This document shows positions 1-8,917 of a stretch of DNA of 50,315 nucleotides, one piece after another (the stretch's first letter is position 1; each line of letters opens with the position of its first letter). The translations under genes and the position numbers were made by a program. The DNA comes from Saccharopolyspora oryzae. GTDB lineage: Bacteria > Actinomycetota > Actinomycetes > Mycobacteriales > Pseudonocardiaceae. Under the pieces are notes generated by a model. It had not been told where the DNA came from. It saw only the letters and a list, made by a program, of their open reading frames with translations, and made no database searches. The stretch covers positions 1-50,315 of the forward strand of contig NZ_JAQGLA010000053.1 in assembly GCF_027853915.1 (NCBI RefSeq). Reading direction: 5' to 3'.

Positions 1-157
1 GTGACCAACAGCGGTGTCGCCCGCTACCGCACGCTCAACACCCAGCACCTCACCGACCACCACTCGTACGAGTCCACATCGGACACCGTGGTGCTGCACG
101 CGCGGACGTCCCAGTCGCGCGTCCGCGGATTCCACCTGATCAAGCCCTGCTGCTGCG

Positions 158-331
158 TCAGCTGTGCAGGTGCGCTGGTTCGCCGGTCAGCTGCTCCACG
201 TCGTCCGTCGCTGCTCGCAGCAGGTGGTGGGCCAGCTCGAACAACGCGCGCGCCGCAGCCTGTTCAGCCCCGATCTCCGGCACGTTGGTGTCGTCGGGAT
301 TGCGCTTGGCCACACCCTTGCCCTGCAGATC
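158..331 (-). pseudogene. DUF1876 (dsRBD-fold) protein remnant
   Basis: On the minus strand about 57 codons resemble the C-terminal half of actinobacterial DUF1876 proteins (the Rv1738/Rv2632c type of small dormancy-associated protein). Visible hallmarks are RNPDD followed by VPEIG, then AARALFELAHHLL, and an ending DVEQLTGEPAHLH. The N-terminal half of the family (about 40 residues) is absent; upstream the frame runs into unrelated sequence. The fragment is head-to-head with a universal stress protein fragment, which is a common partner in actinomycete dormancy loci. Read as a decayed gene. The first 157 bases of the window hold no gene I can assign; a GTG-initiated frame starts at base 1 but has no recognisable family. 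Confidence 0.6.
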
Positions 332-353
332 GGTCGCATCCCGCGTGCGCAAC

Positions 354-503
354 TCCGATCGCGCAGCCGAATGGGCTGCCGCGGAAGCGGATCGCCGACG
401 CGCCCCGCTGCACGTCGTGATCGCCAACGACGACCCGGAGCGCGCGGAGCACGCCGAGGACGCCGTGCGCCGGACCGAGGCGAAGTGCCGCACCACCCAC
501 CCA
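354..503 (+). pseudogene. Universal stress protein (UspA) N-terminal remnant
   Basis: About 50 codons match the first strand and helix of a UspA domain: SDRAAEWAAAEADRRRAPL followed by HVVIAND, the usual pattern in which an Ala-rich helix leads into a hydrophobic beta strand. No upstream DGS segment and none of the later G-2x-G-9x-G nucleotide motif is present. The frame then runs directly into an unrelated aminotransferase fragment. This is therefore a junction of two broken genes and not a protein-coding gene in its own right. The family call is from pattern only. Confidence 0.45.
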
Positions 504-504
504 A

Positions 505-1196
505 GCTTGGCTTCGACGAGGTGTACACGGGCTGGGGTAAGACGGGCACGCTCTTCCACTTCATGCGCTACCCCGGCCTGGTCCCGGACGTGGTCACCAC
601 CTCGAAGTCGTTCGGCGGGCGGGAAGTCATCGATTTCCGGCTACGTTGCGCGGGAACCCATCTTCCGCCGGGCGTACGGCAACGTCGTCGACGCGACCTT
701 ACACAGCACCACGTACTTCGGGTTCGGGGAGGAAACGGCCACCGCGCTGGAGGCCGTCTCGATCGCGGTGGAGGACGACTATCCGTCCCTGGCGCGAAAA
801 CTGGGTGAGCGACTGGAGGCCGGGCTGCGGGGCATCGCGGACAAGTACCCCAAGCTGATCCGGCGGACCGCTGGGGTAGGCGCGTTACACGGCGTGTTCC
901 TGCACACCGGAGGCACCCTCGTGGACTCCGCGCTCAAATTGGTCCCCTCGAAGTTCGCGCAGGACCCGCAGGCGCGGTCGAAGATCCTGACCGCGGCGGT
1001 CATCGCCGCTCTGTACCGCGACCACGACATCCTCACCTTCTACGGGTCCAACCGCGAGATCGCGTTGATCGTCTCCCCGCCGCTGGTCGCCACAGAGGCC
1101 GAGGTCGAACCGTTCCTCACCGCGCTGGACGAGGTGCTGAGCCGAGGAGTGGTCAACCTGATCAGCGGTCTCGTGCGGGAGAAGGCGTCCGTGTGA
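505..1196 (+). pseudogene. Class III PLP aminotransferase, truncated and frameshifted
   Basis: The sequence opens at FDEVYTGWGKTG (the DEVxxGxGRTG motif of class III aminotransferases), continues through VTTSKSFGGG, whose Lys would bind PLP, and then shifts frame near base 618. After the shift KSSISGYVAREPIF follows in the third frame and runs 190 codons to the stop at 1194-1196. The N-terminal 200 or so residues, including the substrate and cofactor-phosphate regions, are missing. The truncation and the frameshift make it non-functional as it stands. The C-terminal part is otherwise well preserved, so decay may be recent. Substrate class cannot be told; 4-aminobutyrate, diaminobutyrate or similar amino donors are all possible. 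Confidence 0.7.
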
Positions 1197-1291
1197 TCTC
1201 GAGGCATTTCCAGCTGATCAGCAAGCAGACCGTGCTCACCAGCGGGGTGCAGTTGCGCGGAGTTCCCGTGCACGATCGCCTCACCTCGGGA

Positions 1292-1317
1292 ATTTACATC
1301 ACGACCGTTGCGTAAAA
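1292..1317. promoter_or_regulatory. Putative TetR operator upstream of the amine oxidase operon
   Basis: A 26-bp element centred on ACGACCGT matches the palindrome at 5834-5859 at 21 of 26 positions, including the TTT arm, the CAT spacer and the GTAAAA arm. The 5834 copy lies just upstream of a tetR start codon. The present copy is less symmetric but keeps both A/T outer arms. It sits about 190 bases before the likely start of the DAO-type flavoenzyme, in a region with no other gene. Inference: the same TetR protein regulates both operons. Confidence 0.55.
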
Positions 1318-1505
1318 TCGTGGGGCTCGATACGGTGCCTCCATCATCTAGCGCTCACAGCGGGATCTCCTGACCAACGTGAACGACCTAGCGGTGACCG
1401 GCGGGCGGACTTCTGGCCGCGGTCGACGCAGCTGAGTTGTTAGCGCTCGGCTTCTGTGCCTGGATCGGGTCGCCGGCGGTGCTCCAACGGCAGAAGAGGT
1501 GTGAT

Positions 1506-2819
1506 GTGGCCATCGATGGAATCACCTACTCGTCGTTCAGCGGTTGGATCGATCCCCCGGGCGAAGTCCTGCCGGCTTTCGAGGGTGAACTCGCCTGCGA
1601 TGTCGCCGTCGTCGGTGGCGGCTACGCCGGCATGGCAGCAGCGCTGCGGCTGGCCGAACGAGGTGCCGACGTCGCCCTGTTCGAAGCCGGGTTCTGCGGG
1701 GTCGGGGCAAGCTCCCGCAACGCCGGCCATCTGTCCGGCGCGCCGCCAGGCGATCCCCGGCTCCTGGGAGCGCTGCAGCCCCATCGCCTTCGGGGCATCG
1801 TCCAGTTCTCGCAGGAAGCGGTCCGCTTCACCGAAGAACTCCTCCAGCGGCTCGCGATCGACAGCGACTACGAGCCAACCGGCAACGTGGAAGCCGCCGT
1901 CTCAGGCGGCCAAATCCAGAAAGTGCGGCGAACCGCGCAGATCCTCCACAAGGCAGGATCGGAGGCTGAGTTCGGCAGCGGGCGCGATCTCGGCTTGCCG
2001 GGAACGTTCCTCGCAGGCCTCTTCGAACGTCTCGGAGGGCTGCTGAATCCCGGCAAGTTCGCGCTCGGGCTCCGCGAGGCATTACTCGAATCGGGGGCGA
2101 GGGTGTTCGAGCGCACCCCCGTTCGAACCGTGGAACCCACGAGCGCGGGAGTCGTCGTCAACGTGCCGGGCGGCCACGTCCGTGCCGAGCGGGTCGTGCT
2201 CGCCACCAACGCCTATTCCCGCGAACTCGCGGTTGCCCCGAAACGGCTGGCAAATCCCGTATGGGTCCGCATGGTCGAGACTGATCCGATCGATTCCGCA
2301 CGCTTGGAAGCGACCGGCTGGAGGAGTCGTTCCGGCATCGTCACCAAGCACAACATCATGGAGAGCTACCGCCTCACGCCGCGCGGCACGATCGTCTTCG
2401 GTGTTCGCCGCCTCTCGGCCGGGCGGGGCGCACTGGAGTCCCGCACACCGGACCCAGCCGCCGTCGCGGACCTGGCCCGCGGCTTTCGCACCCGATTCCC
2501 GTCGCTTCGTGACGTCGCGCTGGATCGGACGTGGGGCGGGTGGATCGCGATGACGTCGCCGTGGCTGCCCGTCGCTGGTGAAGCCACGAAGAACGTCTCC
2601 TATCTCATCGGTTGCAACGGCCACGGCCTTGCCCAAGCGCCTTACCTGGGCACGCTGCTCGCGGACCGACTCGCCGGCGACGAGCTCCATGACGATCTCG
2701 GCACCGTATGGCGCGCGCAGCCGCGGTTCGCTCCCTCGCTCTTCTGCAGCCCGCTGACCTTGCGCACCATGTGGGCGATCGACCGGCTGTCAGACCGGCT
2801 TCACAGCAGCAAGCGCTGA
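1506..2819 (+). CDS. FAD-dependent oxidoreductase, DAO/PuuB-like
   Basis: Predicted cytosolic flavoenzyme of the D-amino-acid oxidase (DAO) superfamily that would oxidise a C-N bond of an amine or amino acid to an imine. GGGYAG at residues 37-42 is the dinucleotide-binding turn, followed by the acidic ribose ligand in LFEAG. GASSRNAGH resembles the motif after the FAD helix in gamma-glutamylputrescine oxidase (PuuB) and OrdL proteins. The C-terminus carries the second FAD contact, GCNGHGLAQAP. The GTG at 1506 is chosen because an AGAAGAGG ribosome site lies just upstream; a TTG at 1437 would add 23 residues unlike the family. Length is 437 residues, normal for the family. It is the first of three co-directional genes (MBL hydrolase and monoamine oxidase follow). 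The exact amine is unknown. Confidence 0.85.
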   Translation: MAIDGITYSSFSGWIDPPGEVLPAFEGELACDVAVVGGGYAGMAAALRLAERGADVALFEAGFCGVGASSRNAGHLSGAPPGDPRLLGALQPHRLRGIVQFSQEAVRFTEELLQRLAIDSDYEPTGNVEAAVSGGQIQKVRRTAQILHKAGSEAEFGSGRDLGLPGTFLAGLFERLGGLLNPGKFALGLREALLESGARVFERTPVRTVEPTSAGVVVNVPGGHVRAERVVLATNAYSRELAVAPKRLANPVWVRMVETDPIDSARLEATGWRSRSGIVTKHNIMESYRLTPRGTIVFGVRRLSAGRGALESRTPDPAAVADLARGFRTRFPSLRDVALDRTWGGWIAMTSPWLPVAGEATKNVSYLIGCNGHGLAQAPYLGTLLADRLAGDELHDDLGTVWRAQPRFAPSLFCSPLTLRTMWAIDRLSDRLHSSKR

Positions 2820-2894
2820 ATACTCCTGTCCCCAAGGCTTTCCAAGTTCGACCACGTCCGGACCGAATCAACCGAGAACGTACAGGAGGGCCAG

Positions 2895-3785
2895 TTGGTC
2901 GCCACGGGATACACGGAGCAGAACTACGGCGAGGTCACCGTGCTCAGCGGCACCAATCGGGGTGCGTATCCGTTCGGCAATTCCCTGCTGGTGCGCGGCA
3001 CCGACGCCACGCTCGTCATCGATCCGTCGCTGTCGCTCGTCGAAGCCGCACCGCCAGCGGATCTGGTCCTCATCAGCCACGCGCACGAGGACCACGTCGC
3101 CGGGCTCGGGAACTACGACGTGCCGGTCCACGTTCATGACGCGGACCTGGCTGCGCTGCAGTCCCGCGAGATGATGGTCGCCGGATTCGGCCTCCCGGCC
3201 GACGCTGTTGCGGATGCTGACAGGGCACTGCGGGACAAATTCCACGTGCAGGGCTGGCCGGATGCCCAGGGCTTCACCAACGGCACCGAGTTCGACCTGG
3301 GCGGGCGGACTGTGACCGTGGTGCATCTGCCCGGTCACACAGCTGGTCACAGCGGCTTCTTGATCGAGCCGGACGGCTTTCTGTTCGTGGCCGATATCGA
3401 CCTGAGCTCGTTCGGCCCGTACTACGGCGACCTCAGCAGCAGTCTGGTGGACTTCGAGGCGTCGATGCGCCGGTGCCGGGACATCGAGGCTCGCTGGTAC
3501 GGCACAGCGCACCAGAAGGGCGTGATCGACGGTTCCGCCGAGTTCCGCAGGCGGCTCGACGATTTCGCTGGCGTGGTGGAGAAACGGGACGCGACACTAC
3601 TGGAGTTCCTCAGCGAACCACGCAACATCGACGACATCGCCGAGCACCGTCTGGTCTACCGGCCGCACGTCGAAGGTGCGCACGTGACGCCGGTCGAGCG
3701 GCGGACAGCGAGTCAGCACCTGGATCGCTTGATCGGCAAGAGCCTGGTCGCGGAAGTCGAGCCAGGGCGATACCGCGCGACGTAG
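2895..3785 (+). CDS. MBL-fold metallohydrolase
   Basis: Metallo-beta-lactamase fold hydrolase of 296 residues. The zinc motif HAHEDH is at residues 62-67, followed by the downstream ligands LPGHTAGHSG and ADIDLSSFG. The C-terminal 80 residues have a winged-helix look similar to the LACTB2/glyoxalase-II-like group. The TTG start is supported by AGGAGGG five bases upstream; no ATG is placed as well. The 75-base gap to the preceding flavoenzyme and the 46-base gap to the next suggest one operon. A role in hydrolysing a lactone, thioester or other product of the amine-oxidation pathway is an inference from context only. Confidence 0.85.
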   Translation: MVATGYTEQNYGEVTVLSGTNRGAYPFGNSLLVRGTDATLVIDPSLSLVEAAPPADLVLISHAHEDHVAGLGNYDVPVHVHDADLAALQSREMMVAGFGLPADAVADADRALRDKFHVQGWPDAQGFTNGTEFDLGGRTVTVVHLPGHTAGHSGFLIEPDGFLFVADIDLSSFGPYYGDLSSSLVDFEASMRRCRDIEARWYGTAHQKGVIDGSAEFRRRLDDFAGVVEKRDATLLEFLSEPRNIDDIAEHRLVYRPHVEGAHVTPVERRTASQHLDRLIGKSLVAEVEPGRYRAT

Positions 3786-3831
3786 TCGCACTGCACCATC
3801 ATCTGTCATTCGTGGAGGGAGTCCGCGCACT

Positions 3832-5124
3832 ATGCATGACGTTGCGGTGATCGGTGCCGGTTTTGCCGGCGTGACCGCGGCCCGGGATCTCAGCCTTGCG
3901 GGCCATTCGGTGATCCATCTCGAAGCGCGCGACCGGATCGGCGGCCGGACTTACTCCGGCGAAGCCTTCGGCCGCTCGGTGGAGTTCGGCGGCGCGTACG
4001 CGCACTGGACCCAGCCGAATGTCTGGCACGAACTCGAACGTTACGAAATCAGCCTGTCCACGCCGCTGGCGGTCGAGAAGATCTACTGGCTCGCCGACGA
4101 CGACGTGCACTCCGGGACGCCCGCCGAATACACCGCATTCGGCGGCCCGCTTGTCGCTCGATTCGTGGGTGACGCGCGGAAGTGGTTCCCGCGGCCGTTC
4201 GAGCCCGGCGCCGCCGAAACCAGTGCGATCGAGAAGGAAACAGTCGCGGACCGAATCGACTCCCTGCATCTGTCCACATGGGACCGGGATGTGCTCGACG
4301 GTGTGCTGTCATCACTGGTCTGCTCGTACGGCGAGCAAGGAATGGCGCAGTTCCTCCTCTGGGTCGCGACCAGCTTCGGCGACTGGCACGCCTTCATCGA
4401 AACAGCTGGTCACTGGCCGATCGAGGGCGGGACCCGACGTCTGCTCGAAGCGATCGCGGGCGACTCGAAGGCCCAACTCCGCCTGTCCACACCGGTTGCA
4501 GCCATTGAGGACAACGGCCCCGGGGTCGTCGCGACCACCCGCGGCGGCGAGCGCATCCCGGCACGACGCGCCGTCATCGCCCTCCCGATCAACACCCTGA
4601 GCGACGTGGTCATCACGCCCCCGGTCGCGCAGTCGGTGCGCGAGATGATCGACCAACGGCACCCGATGAGGACGAGCAAGATCTGGGTGCGGGCCAAGGG
4701 CGAGATCGAACCCTTCGTGGCCAACGCCCCGGTCGGAAAGCACCCCATCAACACAGCCAAGACGGAGTACCGCCACGATGGTGACACGCTCATCGTGTGC
4801 TTCTGCTCCGACGCCTCAGCCATCAGCGCCGAGGACCATGAAGCGGTGCAGCAGGCCCTGCGGACCTTAGTGCCCGGCATCGAAGTGGTCGACACCGCCG
4901 CTCACGACTGGGTCGCCGACGAGTTCTCCCAAGGCACCTGGGTTCATCACCGACCTGGAAACCTGACCCGGGCGGTGCCGCTGATGCGCGAGCCCCACGG
5001 GCGCATCCATTTCGCCGGCGGCGACATCGCGGCGGTCGGTGTGGGCGGCATCGACGGCGCCATTGCTAGCGGCGCCAGGGCGGCCCGGGACATCGCTCGC
5101 GCCCTGGCCGACCACGGCGGCTGA
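3832..5124 (+). CDS. Flavin monoamine oxidase family protein
   Basis: 430-residue flavin amine oxidase. GAGFAG at residues 8-13 is the FAD-binding turn, followed by LEARDRIGGRTYSG, the classic second motif of monoamine oxidases. The end of the protein has HFAGGDIAAVGVGG, matching the C-terminal FAD-binding segment. Family members oxidise primary amines such as putrescine or aromatic amines, with O2 giving aldehyde, ammonia and H2O2. GGAGG lies 13 bases before the ATG, a rather long spacing. It ends 38 bases from the convergent tetR stop. Two flavin amine oxidases in one operon plus RidA downstream argue for stepwise degradation of an amine. Confidence 0.85.
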   Translation: MHDVAVIGAGFAGVTAARDLSLAGHSVIHLEARDRIGGRTYSGEAFGRSVEFGGAYAHWTQPNVWHELERYEISLSTPLAVEKIYWLADDDVHSGTPAEYTAFGGPLVARFVGDARKWFPRPFEPGAAETSAIEKETVADRIDSLHLSTWDRDVLDGVLSSLVCSYGEQGMAQFLLWVATSFGDWHAFIETAGHWPIEGGTRRLLEAIAGDSKAQLRLSTPVAAIEDNGPGVVATTRGGERIPARRAVIALPINTLSDVVITPPVAQSVREMIDQRHPMRTSKIWVRAKGEIEPFVANAPVGKHPINTAKTEYRHDGDTLIVCFCSDASAISAEDHEAVQQALRTLVPGIEVVDTAAHDWVADEFSQGTWVHHRPGNLTRAVPLMREPHGRIHFAGGDIAAVGVGGIDGAIASGARAARDIARALADHGG

Positions 5125-5162
5125 GCACATCCGCACCGCACCCGGGACGACGAGTTCACCGG

Positions 5163-5813
5163 TTACGAGCCTGACGTGCCCGGGATAGGCGCGATCAAGG
5201 TGAGCACGGCATCGATGAGCGCCTCGACCCGGCTCGGATCGAACCGCTCGGGCTCGAAGGGGAACATCATCATCCAGCCATCGCCCATGGCGGCGAGCTG
5301 GTCGGCGAGCAGGTCGGCGGGTATGTCGTCGCGGATGGTGCCCTGCGCCTGCCCGGCCTCGAGAATCTTGGTGTGCAGGCGGTGATAACGCGCGTAGCGC
5401 TGCTCGATGATGGATGCCAGAGCCGGTTCGTACCGCGCATGGGTGAGGAGTTGGGACATCACCGGCCAGTACTCGGGATCGCCGGTGGTCATCGCCAGCC
5501 ACTGCTCATAGAGCAGCTTGATGTCGGCCTTGGCCCGGGCCGGCTCGAGCATCGCGTCGTAGCGGTCGAACCGGCTTTCGGCCAATGCGGTGACCAGCTC
5601 CTCCTTGTTCGCGAAGTAGTAGGTCACCGCCCCGGTCGTATATCCGGCACGTTCGGCCACCTTGCGCAGTGATGCCTTGGCGTAGCCGTCCTCCGCGATG
5701 ACCGAGGCCGCCGCCTTCAGGATCTCTGCCCGCTTCGCGGCGTGGTCCCCGGCAGGGCGACCGCGTTGCGCGACCGGTTCGCCACCCGGCGGTGAGGCGT
5801 TCGTCTTCGGCAC
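5163..5813 (-). CDS. TetR family transcriptional regulator
   Basis: 216-residue TetR protein. The N-terminal helix-turn-helix covers roughly residues 28-75, with AGYTTGAVTYYFANKEEL as the recognition helix and the conserved YYF-x-x-K-E-E-L after it. The C-terminal domain resembles BetI/PsrA-type ligand-binding domains, with a WMMMFPFEPERF segment. It is transcribed away from the PhyH operon. A 26-bp palindrome sits 20 bases upstream of its own ATG and also in front of the divergent operon, with a close copy before the amine oxidase operon. Probably an autoregulated repressor released by the pathway substrate or an intermediate. Confidence 0.88.
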   Translation of the reverse strand: MPKTNASPPGGEPVAQRGRPAGDHAAKRAEILKAAASVIAEDGYAKASLRKVAERAGYTTGAVTYYFANKEELVTALAESRFDRYDAMLEPARAKADIKLLYEQWLAMTTGDPEYWPVMSQLLTHARYEPALASIIEQRYARYHRLHTKILEAGQAQGTIRDDIPADLLADQLAAMGDGWMMMFPFEPERFDPSRVEALIDAVLTLIAPIPGTSGS

Positions 5814-5833
5814 TCCATCGATTCTGCCACAGA

Positions 5834-5859
5834 TTTTTCATAACGATCGTTGTGTAAAA
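5834..5859. promoter_or_regulatory. Palindromic operator between tetR and the PhyH operon
   Basis: A 26-bp inverted repeat with the perfect core AACGATCGTT (5842-5851) and outer arms TTTT/AAAA; only two of thirteen pairs mismatch. It lies in the 102 bases between the tetR start (5813) and the PhyH ATG (5916), where both promoters must be. Size, symmetry and position fit a TetR operator. The related element at 1292-1317 supports real conservation. Confidence 0.7.
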
Positions 5860-5915
5860 GCGTCGGATCTTCTACCGTGTTCCCCATCACACCGGATGTG
5901 AGAAAGGAAGAACCC

Positions 5916-6746
5916 ATGGACGAGTCAGTGCGGGAAGCTTTCCGGAACGACGGCGCCGTCCTCATGAAGGACTGCCTCGACGAAGCGCAGCTGGCGCGGT
6001 GCCGCGAAGCGTTCGACTGGGCCGTCGCCAATCCCGGGCCGTACGTGTTCCAAGGGCTCGACGGGACCAAGCTGCAGACCCACATCGACAATGCCAACCC
6101 GCTCGCCAAAGACCGCCTGGACGACCTGGTTGCGTCGCTGCCGCTGGGCCGGATGTTCGCCGAACTGTGGGGCTCGGAGCACGTCTGGTACTTCGCCGAG
6201 GAAGTGTTCCTCAAAGCGGGCGGGAAAAGCGGTCGCGGTCCCTGGCACCAGGACACCGCGAACCTGCCGTGGGCCGGCCAGCACTGGGGCAACGCGTGGA
6301 TCTCCTTCCAGCACATCCCCAAGCAGAACTCGCTGGAAATCGTCCGCGCCTCCCATCGCGGAATCCAGTACGACGGGGCCAGTTTCGCCGACCCCGACGA
6401 TCCCACCGATCCGCTCTACGGTGACGGCACCCTGCCCCGCCTGCCGAACATCGACGCCGAGCGGGCTGTCGACCCCGACGCCTACGACGTGATCTCGTGG
6501 GAGGTCGATCCCGGTGACGTCGTTGTGCTCCATCCCCGTTCGCTGCACGGCGGCGCCGGCGTCGACGCCGGCTGCCCGGACCGCCACACCCTGGTGTTGC
6601 GCTTCTTCGGCGACGACGCCACGTTCCGGCCCCTTCCCGAATCGAACCCGCGCTACGCACGCAACGGCGTCCTGTTCGCCGAGGAGATGGCGAAGCTGAA
6701 CCCCGGAGACCCGTTCCGCTCGCCCGTTTTCCGCCAGGTCGTCTGA
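5916..6746 (+). CDS. Phytanoyl-CoA dioxygenase (PhyH) family protein
   Basis: 276-residue Fe(II)/2-oxoglutarate-dependent oxygenase of the PhyH family. The iron ligands are visible as WHQD in the middle and the distal His in VLHPRSLHGG; Arg of TLVLRFFG is the likely 2-oxoglutarate anchor. Such enzymes hydroxylate unactivated carbons of acyl-CoAs or small molecules. The ATG at 5916 has AGAAAGGAAG upstream; earlier in-frame starts would overlap the operator at 5834-5859. First gene of the right-hand half of the regulon, 27 bases before ridA. The substrate is not evident. Confidence 0.85.
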   Translation: MDESVREAFRNDGAVLMKDCLDEAQLARCREAFDWAVANPGPYVFQGLDGTKLQTHIDNANPLAKDRLDDLVASLPLGRMFAELWGSEHVWYFAEEVFLKAGGKSGRGPWHQDTANLPWAGQHWGNAWISFQHIPKQNSLEIVRASHRGIQYDGASFADPDDPTDPLYGDGTLPRLPNIDAERAVDPDAYDVISWEVDPGDVVVLHPRSLHGGAGVDAGCPDRHTLVLRFFGDDATFRPLPESNPRYARNGVLFAEEMAKLNPGDPFRSPVFRQVV

Positions 6747-6773
6747 CCGGATCTCGCGAGGAGCATCGACGCG

Positions 6774-7178
6774 ATGAAGCGCGAATCGATCAACCCACCC
6801 GGCACCCGGTCCACTTACGACTCACTGCACTTCTCACAGGCGACCCGTGTCGGCGACCTGATCTGGGTGTCGGGCCAGGTCGGCATCGACGCCTCCACGA
6901 AAGCTGCCGCCGACGGCATGGAAGCACAGGCCCGGCTCGCGTTCGAAGGCGTGAAAGCCGCCCTCGAAGCCGCTGGCGCGAACCTGGCCGACATCGTCGA
7001 ACTGACGACGTTCCACACCGATCTCCGCGGTGACATCGAAGAATTCATCGAGGTCAAGGACGAGTACATCCCCGACCGGTACCCATCGTGGACCGCGGTC
7101 GGAGTGACCCAGCTGGCCCGCCCTGAACTGCTGGTCGAGATCCGCGTCGTCGCCGTGGCCGGCAGCGGCAACAGCTGA
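6774..7178 (+). CDS. RidA family protein (imine/enamine deaminase)
   Basis: 134-residue member of the RidA/YjgF/YER057c family. Characteristic pieces are LIWVSGQVGID near residue 30, the helix ARLAFEGVKAALEAAG, and ARPELLVEIRVVAVA at the C-terminus, where the Arg before the Pro corresponds to the catalytic Arg of active members. These trimeric proteins hydrolyse reactive imines and enamines. It sits in a regulon with two flavin amine oxidases that would release imines, so a clean-up or catabolic deamination role is a good inference. GAGGAG lies 11 bases before the ATG. Confidence 0.85.
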   Translation: MKRESINPPGTRSTYDSLHFSQATRVGDLIWVSGQVGIDASTKAAADGMEAQARLAFEGVKAALEAAGANLADIVELTTFHTDLRGDIEEFIEVKDEYIPDRYPSWTAVGVTQLARPELLVEIRVVAVAGSGNS

Positions 7179-7407
7179 CCCGGATACGACACGCGAACGC
7201 GACATCCCGGCTGGGAGCATCCACGCAGCAGCTCCCCCTCACCGATGAATCAGCTTGCCCACGACCGCAGACGGGGCTGGCCTCGATCACCTTCCGGAAT
7301 GGTGGCCATTCGAGGTCGACGTGACGGCGATAGCTGCATTTGATCTGCCGAAATCGGGTCTTTCTCGTCCACGCGTGCGATCGAGCTGTCGCATGAAAGG
7401 AAAAAGA

Positions 7408-8859
7408 ATGACTCATCCAGAATCGGACAAGGCTTCCCGAAGATCGAAGTCCGCGGACTTGACGTCCAGGCTCGACCGCTTGCCGGCAATGGCCCCGCAC
7501 GCCATCTGGATTTCGATCCTGGCCGCCAACCTGGCACTCGAATTCTACGACAACGCGCTCTTCGCCTACATCACACCCGCGATCCAGGAGCACGCCGGCC
7601 TCACGCTGGCCCAGATCGGTGCGGTCACCACCGCTTTCTTCGTCGGGATGATCGTCGGCGGCCTCGTCGGTGGCCGGATCGCCGACAGGTTCGGCAGGCG
7701 GTCGGTCATCGCGTGGTCGACCGCCCTTTACTCCCTCGGCGCACTGGCGACCGCACTCTCAGCGAACTTCGAGGTGATGGTCCTCGCCCGGGTCGTCACC
7801 GGGATCGGAGCGGCAGCGGCGACGTCGGTTCTGCTGGTCTACGTCGCCGAGATGTTCCCGAGCAAAACTCGTGGCCGGTTCGTGTCGATCCTGAACTTCG
7901 GGTTCGTGGTCATCGCCCCGGTGATCGCCCTGCTGGTGCTGCTCGCGATCCCCCACGGCGGGCCGGATACCTGGCGGCACCTGTTCCTCATCGGCAGCTG
8001 TGCATTGGTGATCGCTCCCCTGGTTCGTTTCGCCATGCCGGAGTCGGTGCGCTGGCACCTCTCTCGCGGACAGCTCGATGCGGCGGAGAAGATCGTCGAA
8101 AAGCTCGAGGCTCGCGCGCTCCGTCGCGGACCGCTGCCCGAACCTTCAGTCGTCGCTGGAGAAACAAGAAGGCCGTCGCTGCGCGAGGTCTTCGGGAACA
8201 AGCGGATGATCGGCATTCTCCTCGTCGTGTCCGTGGGCTTCTTCGGCTCGACCCTGGGCTACTACCTGTTCCAGAACTGGGCCCTCTACTCACTCGTCTA
8301 CGGCCTCAACTATCCCGAAACCGATGCGTACTGGATCCAGCTCGTCTGGAACGTCGTCTACTGCGTAACGCCATTCATCGCTCTGCTCTTCATGGACCGG
8401 ATCGAGCGGAAGACCGTCATCTTCGCCACGTCGGTCATCACCGCGGTACCGCTGGTCCTGCTCGGTGTCTCCCCGTCCAGCTGGGTCGTCATCGCGTCGG
8501 GCGGAGCCGCCGCCATCGTGACCGGGCTCGTCGTCATCGCCTTCTACACCTACATCCCGGAAACGATGCCCACCGAAGTCCGCGGCCTGGGCAGCGGGAT
8601 CGTCCTCAGCGTCGGACGGGTCGGCGGTGCGGCCTCCGGCTTCTTGGGTGCGGCGTTCTTCGCCAGCTGGGGCATGGGCGGCGTGATGGTCGCTGCGGCG
8701 GTCGCCTACGTCGTGTCCTCGGTCCTGGTCGTCCTGTTCGGTCCCCGGACCGCGAAGCGTCCGCTGGAAGGGGTCGCCGCCGAAGAGCTCGGCACCGCGG
8801 CATACCCCAGAACCGCGGCAGCGGCCGGGAAAGCACCGATGCGGGAGACGAACGAGTAG
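7408..8859 (+). CDS. MFS transporter
   Basis: 483-residue major facilitator with about 12 hydrophobic segments. The loop motif GGRIADRFGRRSV between TM2 and TM3 is the MFS signature, and PESVRWHLSRGQ is like the sugar/metabolite:H+ symporter branch. The ATG at 7408 follows GAAAGGA by six bases; an upstream extension to 7255 would add a non-hydrophobic tail. The 229-base gap from ridA holds no gene; it contains a small palindrome at 7297-7311 (GAATGG arms, 3-base spacer), which may mark a separate promoter. Probably imports the substrate of the regulon. Confidence 0.87.
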   Translation: MTHPESDKASRRSKSADLTSRLDRLPAMAPHAIWISILAANLALEFYDNALFAYITPAIQEHAGLTLAQIGAVTTAFFVGMIVGGLVGGRIADRFGRRSVIAWSTALYSLGALATALSANFEVMVLARVVTGIGAAAATSVLLVYVAEMFPSKTRGRFVSILNFGFVVIAPVIALLVLLAIPHGGPDTWRHLFLIGSCALVIAPLVRFAMPESVRWHLSRGQLDAAEKIVEKLEARALRRGPLPEPSVVAGETRRPSLREVFGNKRMIGILLVVSVGFFGSTLGYYLFQNWALYSLVYGLNYPETDAYWIQLVWNVVYCVTPFIALLFMDRIERKTVIFATSVITAVPLVLLGVSPSSWVVIASGGAAAIVTGLVVIAFYTYIPETMPTEVRGLGSGIVLSVGRVGGAASGFLGAAFFASWGMGGVMVAAAVAYVVSSVLVVLFGPRTAKRPLEGVAAEELGTAAYPRTAAAAGKAPMRETNE

Positions 8860-8917
8860 GGGGCGTGGGAGCCGAATCCAACGCTGTATCCACGAAGGCA
8901 GACAAGGGAGAACCACT

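Noticed and set aside
1437..1505. TTG at 1437 as start of the DAO-type flavoenzyme
   Set aside because: The extra 23 residues are unlike the family and the GTG at 1506 has a good ribosome site.
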